A DNA stretch of 64,000 bases from Planctomycetes bacterium ADurb.Bin069 (GTDB lineage Bacteria; Planctomycetota; UBA8108; UBA8890; UBA8898). The notes below the pieces were generated by a model. That model searched no databases. It saw only the letters and a list, made by a program, of their open reading frames with translations, and was not told where the DNA came from. The position numbers and the translations under genes were made by a program. The DNA is taken from NCBI GenBank assembly GCA_002070955.1, contig MWEK01000019.1, forward strand, positions 1 through 64,000, written 5' to 3'. Positions 52,549-62,785 of this stretch are shown here, piece after piece (the first letter of the stretch is position 1; every line of letters starts with the position of its first letter).

Positions 52549-54455
52549 AGCCGACCCTTCCCGCCCGAGCGGTTCTGGTCGTTGCCGTCCTGTCATTGGC
52601 GTTTCCGGCGGCGGCCGCCGACGCGGCGCCCAGCGTGCCGCTGGCCGCCATCGCCCCGCGGGGGACGCTGGCGCTCGTGGAGATGCCGGCCCTCAAGGTC
52701 CTGTGGGAGGAATTCCAGGCCTACACGGCGCCCGCCTTCGCCGATGACGACTTGCGGAAGGCTTGGGCGAAACTCTGGGAGGGGAAATGGGAACGCGACG
52801 CGCGCGAGATTTTCGGAATGCAGCCCCTCGATCTTCTGCTCGCCTATCCAACGCGGCTCGGCTGTATTCTCGGCGACCTGACGCCGGTTATCGAGGCTAA
52901 GATGGAGGACGAGACACCGTCTCCGAATGATCTTGAGATCGGGTTCTGCATCGAAGCGGGGAAGGGCAAGGAGGAGTTCGCCAAGGCGTTCGAGCAGTTC
53001 CTCGAGGCGGTCGTCAAGCACGCCGCCGGCAAGGGCCGTGAGTTCTCCCTGCGCCGCGAAAAATACCACGACGCGCCTTATTTCATCGCGACCGTCCCCC
53101 CCGACGCCGCAGACGCCGGGAAGAATGACGAGAGCGAACAGATAAACCTCTATGCGGGGTGGGCCGGCGCGTGGCTCGTCCTGACGCCGTCCAAGCGCAT
53201 GCTGGAAAAGATATTCGATGTCCACGAGGGCGCGCCGGCGCTGAGAGCGTGCGATGGCTACCGCGCCGCCGAGGAGGCGCTGGGCTGGAAGAGCGGCGAG
53301 GTCGCCCTCTACGCCGATGTGCGTGGGTTCCTGGGCCTTCTCAAAAACCTGATGACCGCGAAGATGCCCAAGACAGGGGACCGGCCCACCGCGGAGGGTC
53401 GGACGGTCCTAGACATTCTGGATCTTTTCTTCGGCGAGATCACGACCGCGGCGTTCCGGCTCGGCTTCGCGGACAAGACGCTGGTTTCAGAGTATTTCGT
53501 CGGCTGCGATCGCGCCGCGGAGCCCGGCTTGCTGCATATCCTCGGCCGCAAGGAAGGCCTGAGCTTTCCGGGCTGGACGTGGAGCGGCGATGGAGCCGGG
53601 CAGGCCTGCCTCGCGGTGGATGCCAAGCACCTGCAGAAGCTTGTGCCCAAGCTGCTCTCGAAGATCTACGCCGTGCAGTTCGACCCATCGATGGCCGATG
53701 CCTGGCGCGGGCAGTTTTCGGCGTTCTTCATGGGCCTTGACCTGGAAAAGGATCTGCTGGGCACCATCGGCGAACGGTTGACCTTGATCACGGGCTCCAA
53801 GCAGACCGCCAAGGCGGGCGCGGAGGAGCGCGACGATGACGCCTTCGAGTTTGACGTCGGCGCGGGCCTTAACGATTTCCTGATCGCCCTCGAGCTCCAG
53901 AAGACCGAACCGTGGGAGACAATGCTCGGGCAGATGACCAGCACCATAACCGGCGGCACGATCAAGAAGTCCGAGTACATGGAGCGCACGTTCTTCGTCT
54001 TCGTCGATTCGCCTTCCAAGCAGCTCCTGGGCGGCGTCAGCGACGGCATGCTGCTCGTCGGCACGCGGGACATGATCGAGCAGGCCGTGCGGCGCTTCGG
54101 CAAGGACCTGCCCGGACTGAACGACAATGCGGGCCTGAAGGAGCTTGCGGCCGGCGCGCCCGGGCCGAACGCCTGGGTGGGATACCAGGCGCAAGGATCC
54201 CTCGGTGTCGAAGAGATCCGGGCTTTGGGCGGTCTCGTTGAAGAGAACTTCGCGAACGAGGTCCCGGACATCGAAGACGTCGTCGGGAAGGAACTGGCGG
54301 AGAGCGTTCTCGGCCTCGTGCGCGAGGTGCTCAAGGAGAAGCGCTGGTCGGATTTCGCGCCGCGCAGCTTCTCCACGGCCTCCTGGGAGGCCGGCGGGCT
54401 GCGTGTTCACACCATCGAGCGTGGGACCAAGCCGAAGGCGGCAGGCAGCTTCTGA
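52545..54455 (+). CDS. Large secreted protein, unknown function
   Basis: 636 aa from the ATG at 52545; AAAGGAGGACG precedes and the start overlaps the protease stop (ATGA). Signal peptide to about residue 26. The body alternates short strands and helices with repeated motifs like VALYADVRGFLGLL, FGEITTAAFRLGF and SPSKQLLGGVSDGMLLVG; two or three copies of an alpha-beta layout seem present, reminiscent of DUF3352-type secreted proteins. I do not recognise it firmly. May be a substrate or partner of the upstream protease. Confidence 0.5.
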   Translation: MKPTLPARAVLVVAVLSLAFPAAAADAAPSVPLAAIAPRGTLALVEMPALKVLWEEFQAYTAPAFADDDLRKAWAKLWEGKWERDAREIFGMQPLDLLLAYPTRLGCILGDLTPVIEAKMEDETPSPNDLEIGFCIEAGKGKEEFAKAFEQFLEAVVKHAAGKGREFSLRREKYHDAPYFIATVPPDAADAGKNDESEQINLYAGWAGAWLVLTPSKRMLEKIFDVHEGAPALRACDGYRAAEEALGWKSGEVALYADVRGFLGLLKNLMTAKMPKTGDRPTAEGRTVLDILDLFFGEITTAAFRLGFADKTLVSEYFVGCDRAAEPGLLHILGRKEGLSFPGWTWSGDGAGQACLAVDAKHLQKLVPKLLSKIYAVQFDPSMADAWRGQFSAFFMGLDLEKDLLGTIGERLTLITGSKQTAKAGAEERDDDAFEFDVGAGLNDFLIALELQKTEPWETMLGQMTSTITGGTIKKSEYMERTFFVFVDSPSKQLLGGVSDGMLLVGTRDMIEQAVRRFGKDLPGLNDNAGLKELAAGAPGPNAWVGYQAQGSLGVEEIRALGGLVEENFANEVPDIEDVVGKELAESVLGLVREVLKEKRWSDFAPRSFSTASWEAGGLRVHTIERGTKPKAAGSF

Positions 54456-54495
54456 GCCAGCCGGCGCGGCACATCGGACGGCAGGGGATTCGGCT

Positions 54496-56430
54496 ATGCG
54501 CAAGGACAAGATTCTATCCGAGCTTCAAGAGTCGGCGTTTCGCAAGTTCGAGCTCCTCAGGGAAGGGCTCGTCGCCAACGATCGAGCGAAATACTATTTC
54601 GCCCTCCTGGGCCTCGCCCAGGCCCACGCCTTTGACCCGTCGGCGCCCGTGGACGGCCTGGAAAGCGAACGCCAGAAGGCCGGCATCGAGGATGCGTGGC
54701 TGGACGAAGTGGCGGCGCTCGCCGCGGCCGACGGCGACGACGTGGTGGTGCCGCGGGGCAAGGAGGTGCTCCAGCGCGCGGCGCAGGAAACGAAGATCAT
54801 GGTGGAAGCCGTGAGCGCCTGCGGCGCGCCGGAGGCCGGGCAGTTCGGGCATCGGCTGCGGCTGATCGAGGAGGAAATCGCGCGCGCCAAGGAAGATCGA
54901 CTCGGGGCCGCGCTCATCGGGCGTATGCTCTCCGGCGAGCGCGGGCGCGCCGATGGGCTGCACCTCCTCGTCATGGATGCGCACAAGGCCCTCAACCGCC
55001 TGGGCGTGGAGTTGGCCGAGGAGAAGATCGACGGCGCCGCGGTCTTCGGCATCGATCCGGAGGACCGGGAGCTGGTGGCGGCCTTCATGCGCGGCGTCAA
55101 CCGCACCTCGCCGCTTCGCTTCGATCACCCGGGCCTGGACACCACGGCGACGCGGCTCAAGACGCAGCTTCTCATCCAGAACGACATCGGCGAGACGGAT
55201 GCGCACGTTTTCCTGTGCGCCGTCCGGTCGGGCGCCGTCGAGGTCACGTACACCGACGTGCACGAGAAGCGGGCCGATTTCTTCCAGAAGTCCCTGGCGC
55301 CCCTTTCGCCGCGCTGGCAGGCCCGGTCGATCAAGCAGGCCAAGGACCTGCCCGAGTCGTCGGACTACTACCTCGTGCGGGGGACGATCCCGTGGAGCGA
55401 CCGCGGGGAGCTTTGCCACGCCCTGACCGAGATCGGGGCCAAGCTTGCCTTCCTCATCGACTGGAACAAGGCGCGCAAGGCTCTGCGCACCTTCATCAAG
55501 GGCGGCGACGCGGTCAGGATGCTGGCCTGGTCCACGCAGGAGGAGATCGGCCACATGGCCTTCCTCAAGCTCGGCGGGCGGGATCTCATCTACGAGGTGC
55601 TCGAGCTCCTGGAGCCGGGGATGATCAGGCCGGGCGAGCCGCTCAAGTCCGTCCTGGGCGACGAGGCCACTCTCGCCTTCCTGCGCGACACCCTCAAGAT
55701 CGCGTCGCTCGGGCTGCGCGGCAACGAATCGGAGCTTCTCGTCCGCGACCGGGTCAAGGCCGCCTTCGTGCGCTACTTCCAGACGCTCGCGCGCGGTCCG
55801 CTCATGAACTGCCGCGACTTGCTGGGGCTGGTGGTGGAGGGCGCGCTCACGGTGCGCGACATGCTCCGGGCCCTGGCGCGGGGCGATCGCGGTTTCATCA
55901 CGCGCAGCGTGCGGCGCCTGTGCGCCTGGGAGGAGGAAAGCGATCGCATCGTCAACCGGATTCGCAAGACCGGCGGCCCTCGGCCGGGGGCGACGGACGC
56001 GCTGACCCCGGCGGTGCTGGCCGACGACGCGCAGGACGCCTTGGAGGAGGCCGCGCACCTCATCGGTCTGATCGCGCCCGAGAAGCTGCCCGAGCAGCTC
56101 CGGTTCGGCCTGGAGGAGGCGGGCGATCTCTGCGTGCGCGCGGCGCAGGAGGGGTACAAGGCCGTCGCTTCCGCCGAGGAGGCGTTCAACGAGGCGACGG
56201 CGCTCGACGATTTCAGCCGCAGCATCGATCGGCTGGACGGTTTTTCGCACCGGGCCGAGGAACTCAGGCGCGAGTTCCGGCGCCTGCTGCTGGCGGGGCC
56301 GGAGCTGGGCTCGGCCTTTGCAATTTTGGTCAAGGACTGCGCCGGCGAGTTGACCACGGCCACCGAGAGCCTGGCGCGGGCCGGATTCGCGCTGCACCGC
56401 ACCGTGTTCGACCGATCCACGAAGAGGTGA
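54496..56430 (+). CDS. Unknown 644-aa helical protein paired with PPDK-like gene
   Basis: 644 aa from the ATG at 54496 (AGGGGA upstream). No signal peptide, so cytoplasmic. Helical throughout. The N-terminal third is all-helical; the middle includes HVFLCAVRSGAVEVTYTDVH and LRTFIKGGDAVRMLAW; the C-terminal third (about 450-644) has regularly spaced acidic/aliphatic heptads such as LCAWEEESDRIVNRIRKTGG and SRSIDRLDGFSHRAEELRRE, reminiscent of PhoU/DUF47 helical bundles. I cannot name a family. Four bases separate it from the next gene, implying a joint function. Confidence 0.5.
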   Translation: MRKDKILSELQESAFRKFELLREGLVANDRAKYYFALLGLAQAHAFDPSAPVDGLESERQKAGIEDAWLDEVAALAAADGDDVVVPRGKEVLQRAAQETKIMVEAVSACGAPEAGQFGHRLRLIEEEIARAKEDRLGAALIGRMLSGERGRADGLHLLVMDAHKALNRLGVELAEEKIDGAAVFGIDPEDRELVAAFMRGVNRTSPLRFDHPGLDTTATRLKTQLLIQNDIGETDAHVFLCAVRSGAVEVTYTDVHEKRADFFQKSLAPLSPRWQARSIKQAKDLPESSDYYLVRGTIPWSDRGELCHALTEIGAKLAFLIDWNKARKALRTFIKGGDAVRMLAWSTQEEIGHMAFLKLGGRDLIYEVLELLEPGMIRPGEPLKSVLGDEATLAFLRDTLKIASLGLRGNESELLVRDRVKAAFVRYFQTLARGPLMNCRDLLGLVVEGALTVRDMLRALARGDRGFITRSVRRLCAWEEESDRIVNRIRKTGGPRPGATDALTPAVLADDAQDALEEAAHLIGLIAPEKLPEQLRFGLEEAGDLCVRAAQEGYKAVASAEEAFNEATALDDFSRSIDRLDGFSHRAEELRREFRRLLLAGPELGSAFAILVKDCAGELTTATESLARAGFALHRTVFDRSTKR

Positions 56431-56434
56431 ATCC

Positions 56435-58066
56435 ATGAGCGATAACGGGCGCTGGCTGTACCTTTTCAGTCCGGGCCGCGCGGAGATCCCGCCGGAGGGC
56501 GGCGAGGTGCTCGGGCGCAAGGGCATGAATCTGGCGGCGATGTGCCGCCTCGGCTTCCCGGTGCCGCCGGGGTTCACCATCTCGGCGCGCCTGTGCCGGC
56601 GGTACCTGGCCGACGGCACCCTGCCCGCCGATTTCGACGCGGAGCTCCGGCGCGGCGTCGCGGAGCTGGAGCGCGCCACGGGCAGGCAGTTCGGGGCGCG
56701 GCACCGGCCGCTCCTCGTGTCGGCGCGCAGCGGCGCGGCGGTGTCGATGCCGGGCATGATGGAGACGGTCCTCAACCTGGGGCTGAACGAAGACTCGGTC
56801 GAGGGGCTCATGCGCCTCTCGGGGAACCCGCGCTTCGCGTGGGACAGTTGGAGGCGTCTCATCGCCATGTTCGGCGACGTCGTCTGCGGCGTGCCGCGCC
56901 ACGACTTCGAGACCTTGCTCACGAAGGCCAAGGAGAAAGCCGAGGTGATCGAGGACTACGAGCTCGACGCCAAGAGCTTGAAGCTGGTCGCGCGCCGGTC
57001 GCTGGACATCTTCGAGCGCCGCACCAAGCGGTCGTTCCCGCAGGACCACTTCGCGCAGCTCAGGGAGGCGGTCGAGGCGGTGTTCCGGTCGTGGGAGAGT
57101 CCGCGGGCGCGCGAGTACCGGCGCCTGCACAACCTCGACGGCCTGGCGGGCACGGCGGTGACGATCCAGGCGATGGTGTTCGGCAACTCGGGGGGCAATT
57201 CGGGCACCGGCGTGGCCTTCACGCGCGACCCGGTGTCGGGCCGGCCGGCCCTGTACGTCGATTTTCTGTACAACGCCCAGGGCGAGGACCTGGTGGCGGG
57301 CATCCGGAACCCGGAGACCGGCGAGACCTTCTCCAAGGAGATGCCCGAGGTTTACGAGCAGCTCCAGGACATCCGCGCCAGGCTCGAGAACGCCATGCGG
57401 GACATGCAGGACATCGAGTTCACCGTGGAGGACGGCGCGCTGTATCTGCTGCAGACGCGGTCGGGGAAGCGTTCGGCGCGGGCGGCGGTGAAGATCGCGG
57501 TGGACATGGTCGCCGAGGGGCGGGTCACCCGCAAGGAGGCCATCGAGCGCCTGCGGGAGGTCGACCCGCGGCGGCTGGCGCTGCACGCCTTCGCGCACGA
57601 CCCCGAGCGGCGGGCGCTGGCTTCCGCGTTTCCCGCCTCGGCGGGCGTGGCCGTGGGACGGATCGCGCTGACCTCGGAGCGCGCGGTCGAGGTGGCCCAG
57701 GGGGGCGACCCCGTGATTCTCGTGCGCGAGGAGACCAGCGCCGACGACATTGCGGGCATGGCGGCGGCCCGGGGCATCCTCACCTCGCGCGGCGGCCGGA
57801 CCTCGCACGCGGCGGTCGTCGCGCGCCAGATGGGGATCACGTGCCTGGTGGGCTGCCGCGATCTCGGGATCGACCTGGAGGCCCGGGCGGTGAAGCTCCA
57901 CAACGAATCCTTCGCCGAGGGCGAGTGGCTCAGCCTGGACGGCGCGTCGGGCCGCGTCTTCGCGGGCCGGGTGCCGACCGAGGTCCAGAGCGACATCCCG
58001 GAATTGGCCGAGGCGCGCCGCTGGCTGGTGGAGGAGGGGATCACGGAGCACCCGCTGGCGGAGTGA
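56435..58066 (+). CDS. Truncated pyruvate-phosphate-dikinase-like protein
   Basis: 543 aa. The ATP-grasp domain (about 1-345; ARSGAAVSMPGMMETVLNLG, FGNSGGNSGTGVAFTRDP) and the swivelling phosphohistidine domain (about 385-500; GRTSHAAVVARQMGITCL, His458) correspond to the first two domains of PPDK. The C-terminal PEP/pyruvate barrel, needed for the full PPDK reaction and present in the usual 870-900 aa enzyme, is absent and the gene ends cleanly. It could pass phosphate from ATP to the paired 644-aa protein or to a small molecule. Alternative: an inactive relic, but the catalytic histidine and nucleotide loop are intact. Confidence 0.7.
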   Translation: MSDNGRWLYLFSPGRAEIPPEGGEVLGRKGMNLAAMCRLGFPVPPGFTISARLCRRYLADGTLPADFDAELRRGVAELERATGRQFGARHRPLLVSARSGAAVSMPGMMETVLNLGLNEDSVEGLMRLSGNPRFAWDSWRRLIAMFGDVVCGVPRHDFETLLTKAKEKAEVIEDYELDAKSLKLVARRSLDIFERRTKRSFPQDHFAQLREAVEAVFRSWESPRAREYRRLHNLDGLAGTAVTIQAMVFGNSGGNSGTGVAFTRDPVSGRPALYVDFLYNAQGEDLVAGIRNPETGETFSKEMPEVYEQLQDIRARLENAMRDMQDIEFTVEDGALYLLQTRSGKRSARAAVKIAVDMVAEGRVTRKEAIERLREVDPRRLALHAFAHDPERRALASAFPASAGVAVGRIALTSERAVEVAQGGDPVILVREETSADDIAGMAAARGILTSRGGRTSHAAVVARQMGITCLVGCRDLGIDLEARAVKLHNESFAEGEWLSLDGASGRVFAGRVPTEVQSDIPELAEARRWLVEEGITEHPLAE

Positions 58067-58103
58067 GAAGGCCGGAGCGCGGCCGCGCCCTTCCGCGCGG
58101 GTG

Positions 58104-59051
58104 CTAGGACTCGAACAAGGGCGTCGAGAGGTATCTTTCGCCCGAATCGGGCAGAATCGTCACGATGGTCTTGTCCGCCAGGTCGTGCTGGCGGGCCAGG
58201 CGGGCCGCGACGGCCGCCGCGGCGCCGCAGGAGATGCCCGACAGGATACCCTCCTCGCGGGCGAGGCGCCGGGCGTACTCCATGGCCTCCTCGTTGCTCA
58301 CGGTTTCGACGCGATCGACGAGGGCAAGGTCGAGCACGGCGGGGATGAAACCGGCGCCGATGCCCTGAATCAAGTGGCCGCCGGGCTTGATCTCCTGGCC
58401 GGCGAGCGCCTGGGTGATCACGGGGCTGTCGTGGGGCTCCACCGCCACGGCGATGATCTTTTTGCCGCGCGTGCGCTTGATGTAGCGGGCGATGCCCGTG
58501 AGGGTGCCGCCGGTGCCCACGCCGGCGATGAGCACATCGACGGCGCCGTCGGTGTCGTTCCAGATCTCGGGGCCGGTCGTTTGCTCGTGAACGGCGGGGT
58601 TGGCGGGGTTCGTGAACTGCTGCGGCATGAAGTAGCGGTCGGGCTCGCGCGCCATCATCTCCTCCGCCAGGGCGATGGCGCCGGGCATGCGCGCGGAGCC
58701 CGGGGACAGGACGACGTTGGCGCCGAAGGCTTTGAGGACCTTGCGCCGCTCGACGCTCATCGTTTCGGGCATGACCAGGGTCACCTTGTAGCCGCGGCTC
58801 GCGCCGACGAAAGCGAGGGCGATGCCGGTGTTGCCGCTGGTCGGCTCGAGGATTTCCTTGCCGGGGGTGAGGACGCCGCGCCGCTCGGCGTCCCAGATCA
58901 TGCTCGCGCCGATGCGGCACTTGACCGAGTTGGCGGGGTTCCGGCCCTCGATCTTGGCCAGGACGGTGGCCCCCCCGTCGCCGATGATCCTCTTGAGCCG
59001 CACGAGGGGGGTGTTGCCGATGGAAAGCGAGTTGTCGTCGAAGAACTTCAT
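58104..59051 (-). CDS. cysK: Cysteine synthase A
   Basis: 315 aa. O-acetylserine sulfhydrylase fold: NSVKCRIG with PLP Lys44, PTSGNTGIA (70-78) for the substrate loop, [10 protein letters not shown] for the phosphate cup and SGISCGAA near the C-terminus. Converts O-acetylserine and sulfide to cysteine. Divergent from the Rrf2-type regulator, with the shared promoter region carrying a palindrome (59129-59151). Confidence 0.93.
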   Translation of the reverse strand: MKFFDDNSLSIGNTPLVRLKRIIGDGGATVLAKIEGRNPANSVKCRIGASMIWDAERRGVLTPGKEILEPTSGNTGIALAFVGASRGYKVTLVMPETMSVERRKVLKAFGANVVLSPGSARMPGAIALAEEMMAREPDRYFMPQQFTNPANPAVHEQTTGPEIWNDTDGAVDVLIAGVGTGGTLTGIARYIKRTRGKKIIAVAVEPHDSPVITQALAGQEIKPGGHLIQGIGAGFIPAVLDLALVDRVETVSNEEAMEYARRLAREEGILSGISCGAAAAVAARLARQHDLADKTIVTILPDSGERYLSTPLFES

Positions 59052-59115
59052 GGGCGGTCCTTTCGTTGCCGTTTTTTCGCCGCAGGGGGGCTTGCCGCCC
59101 GCCGGCGCGGATGTT

Positions 59116-59144
59116 AGTATACACGATTTACATGATCATGTTAA
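59116..59144 (-). promoter_or_regulatory. cysK promoter
   Basis: On the minus strand TTAACA (59144-59139), 17-base spacer, TATACT (59121-59116). The -35 sits inside the palindrome, so a bound repressor would block it. Confidence 0.6.
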
Positions 59145-59151
59145 TCATGTA
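59129..59151. promoter_or_regulatory. Inverted repeat, likely Rrf2-type operator
   Basis: TACATGAT (59129-59136) and ATCATGTA (59144-59151) are perfect inverted copies around a 7-base centre, in an AT-rich patch of a GC-rich genome. It overlaps the cysK promoter and lies 16 bases before the Rrf2-type start. Most likely bound by that regulator. Confidence 0.6.
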
Positions 59152-59166
59152 TTTGTAAGGCTTGAT

Positions 59167-59607
59167 GTGATCAGAATATCGACAAAAGGGCGTTATGCGA
59201 CGCGGATAATGATCTGCCTGGCGCGGTTCGGCGTCAAGGCGCCGGCGCGCAAGCAGGACATCGCCCGCGCGGAAGACATTTCCGCCGACTATGTCGAGCA
59301 GATTCTGATGAAGCTCAAGGCGGCAGGGCTCGTCCGGAGCCACCGCGGGACGCGCGGCGGTTTCTCACTGGCGCGCGACCCGGCGGAGATCAGCGTGAGC
59401 GCGGTGCTCGCGGCGGTCGAGGGGCCTTTCGAGCTTGCCCCCTGCGCCTCCGCGGAATGCGCCCGGGCCTCGGTTTGCGTCACGCGCGGCTTGTGGCGCC
59501 GGGGGAGCGAGGCGCTCGAGGCCGTCTTCGGGAGCGCGACCGTCGCCGCGCTGGCGGAAGAGGCGCGGGCCGCCGACGCGGCCCAAGGACACATGTTCGA
59601 GATCTAG
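59167..59607 (+). CDS. Rrf2-family regulator (CymR/IscR-like)
   Basis: 146 aa from the GTG at 59167 (AAGG upstream), the usual Rrf2 length. The winged helix is clear: RISTKGRYATRIMICLAR, APARKQDIARAEDISADYVE, ILMKLKAAGLVRSHRGTRGG. CASAECARASVC gives three cysteines spaced C-x4-C-x5-C in the region where IscR binds its cluster, so iron-sulfur or thiol sensing is possible. It lies between cysK and metY, so CymR-like control of sulfur assimilation is the simplest role. Confidence 0.8.
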   Translation: MIRISTKGRYATRIMICLARFGVKAPARKQDIARAEDISADYVEQILMKLKAAGLVRSHRGTRGGFSLARDPAEISVSAVLAAVEGPFELAPCASAECARASVCVTRGLWRRGSEALEAVFGSATVAALAEEARAADAAQGHMFEI

Positions 59608-60936
<1,329 letters not shown>

Positions 60937-61044
60937 CGGCTCTTGGAAACCGAGGCACGAGCCGATAATGAATAGACACGAAGAAGGTGCGCGCCGCGCG
61001 GGCGGCGCCGTGGAAACAGGCTGCATCCGTGGAGAGGAGCACAA

Positions 61045-62688
61045 ATGGTTGAGTATTCAGTGAGCCCCGCCGGGGAGAAATTCCCGCTGCCTGCCAAGGA
61101 GGAATACGCGGCCGAGTACGAGCGCCTCGAGCGCCTCGCCGCCGCGGCGCGCAAGGAAGGCAAGGAAGTCGTCGTCGTCATGGGCATCGGTTTCGTGGGC
61201 GCGGTCATGGCCGCCATTGTCGCGGATTCCACCGACAAGAAGGGGCGCCCCAACAAGCTGGTCATCGGCTGCCAGCGGCCCAGCACGCGCAGCTACTGGA
61301 AGACGCCGCTTCTCCGGCGCGGAGTCTCGCCGGTCAAGGCCGAGGATCCCGAAGTCGACCCCATGATCGCGCGCTGCGTCCTGGAGAAGAAAACCCTCAC
61401 GGCGACCTACAACAGCGACTGCCTGAAGCTCGCCGACTGCGTGGTCGTCGACGTTCAGTGCGACTACACCAAGCAGGACCTGGGCAACATGCGCACGGGG
61501 GAGACCGACATGGCCGCGCTGGAGGCCACGCTCAAGACGATCGGCGAGCGCATCGGGGAGCAGTGCCTCGTCCTTATCGAGACCACCGTGGCGCCGGGGA
61601 CCACCGAGTTCGTCGCCTGGCCCATCCTGAAGAAGGCCTTCGCGGCGCGCGGGCTGGAGAGCCCGCCGCTCCTGGCCCACAGCTTTGAGCGCGTCATGCC
61701 GGGCAGGGAGTACGTGGCCAGCATCCGCGATTTCTGGCGCGTGTGCAGCGGGTGCACGCCCGAGGCGCGAGCGCGCGTCGAGAAGTTCCTGCGGGAGGTT
61801 CTCAACACCGAGCAGTACGAGCTGACGGTCATGGACCGGCCGATCGAGTCGGAGACGACGAAGATCGTCGAGAACTCGTACCGCGCCACCATTCTCGCCT
61901 TCCTCCACGAGTGGAGCTTGTTCGCGGAGCGCAACGGGGTCGATCTTATCAAGGTGATCGCGGCGATCAAAAAGCGGCCGACGCACAGCAATATCATCTT
62001 CCCGGGGCCCGGCATCGGCGGCTACTGCCTGCCGAAGGACGGCGGGCTGGGCTATTGGGCCTACGAGCACATTCTGGGCTTCGAGGACGGCGATCATGTC
62101 TTCAAGATGAGCACCGCCGCCATCGACATCAACGACACCCGCGGCCTGCACGTGGCCACCCTGGTGCGCGACGCGCTCAGAAACATGGGCCGGTATATCG
62201 CGGGCGCCGATGTGCTCATCTGCGGGGCGAGCTACCGCCAGGACGTCGGCGACACCCGTTACAGCGGTTCGGAGATCGTCGTGCGCAAGCTGACGGAGAT
62301 GGGCGCCGAGATGCGCGTCCACGACCCCTACGTGGAGCACTGGTACGAGTTCGAGGCGCAGGACACGTACCCCGCGCCGGGCCAGTCCTGGGCGCGGTTC
62401 TTCCGGAACCAGGAGCATCTCACCGAGCTGCGCGTCCAGAAGGATCTCCCGGCGGCGATGAAGGACGTGGAGGCCCTGATCCTGGCCGTGCCGCACGCGC
62501 CCTACCTCGCGCTGGAGCCCGAGGACGTCGTCGCCTGGGCGGGCAAGCCCATCGCCGTCGTCGATTGCTTCGGGATGCTCAGCGACGCGAAGATCCGCCG
62601 GTACTTCGAGCTCGGCTGCGAGGTGAAGGGCCTCGGCCGCGGGCACATTCAGCGCATCAAGGAAGAAGTGCGGGCGCGCCGGAAGTGA
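61045..62688 (+). CDS. UDP-glucose/GDP-mannose dehydrogenase family
   Basis: 547 aa. GIGFVG (47-52) is the NAD-binding turn, preceded by an extra 40-residue helical N-terminus. GPGIGGYCLPKDGG holds the catalytic cysteine (about Cys328); ESETTKIVENSYRAT and SYRQDVGDTRYSGS are the family's second and third domain motifs. Somewhat longer than typical members (about 430-450), with insertions. Probably makes a nucleotide-sugar uronic acid for a surface polysaccharide, fitting the partial gene downstream. Confidence 0.8.
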   Translation: MVEYSVSPAGEKFPLPAKEEYAAEYERLERLAAAARKEGKEVVVVMGIGFVGAVMAAIVADSTDKKGRPNKLVIGCQRPSTRSYWKTPLLRRGVSPVKAEDPEVDPMIARCVLEKKTLTATYNSDCLKLADCVVVDVQCDYTKQDLGNMRTGETDMAALEATLKTIGERIGEQCLVLIETTVAPGTTEFVAWPILKKAFAARGLESPPLLAHSFERVMPGREYVASIRDFWRVCSGCTPEARARVEKFLREVLNTEQYELTVMDRPIESETTKIVENSYRATILAFLHEWSLFAERNGVDLIKVIAAIKKRPTHSNIIFPGPGIGGYCLPKDGGLGYWAYEHILGFEDGDHVFKMSTAAIDINDTRGLHVATLVRDALRNMGRYIAGADVLICGASYRQDVGDTRYSGSEIVVRKLTEMGAEMRVHDPYVEHWYEFEAQDTYPAPGQSWARFFRNQEHLTELRVQKDLPAAMKDVEALILAVPHAPYLALEPEDVVAWAGKPIAVVDCFGMLSDAKIRRYFELGCEVKGLGRGHIQRIKEEVRARRK

Positions 62689-62785
62689 CCGGCGCGGAAC
62701 GCGGCAGACGTTAGGCGAGAGCTGCAAACCAGGACAGCTCCTCGTTAACGCTTCGCGCCGCACGGGAAGGGAGGCAATACCCGAC
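62689..62785. other. Short spacer before the last gene
   Basis: Includes GGGAAGGGAGG upstream of the final ATG. No clear promoter. Confidence 0.3.

Noticed and set aside
54514-56931. A minus-strand frame opposite the 644-aa gene
   Set aside because: Composition typical of a shadow; the plus-strand gene has a ribosome site and a conserved-looking layout.
56435-58066. A frameshifted full-length PPDK
   Set aside because: No barrel sequence appears in any frame downstream before the convergent cysK gene.
60943-60969. TTGGAA...GATAAT before the dehydrogenase gene
   Set aside because: Spacer of only 15 bases and a poor -10; not convincing.
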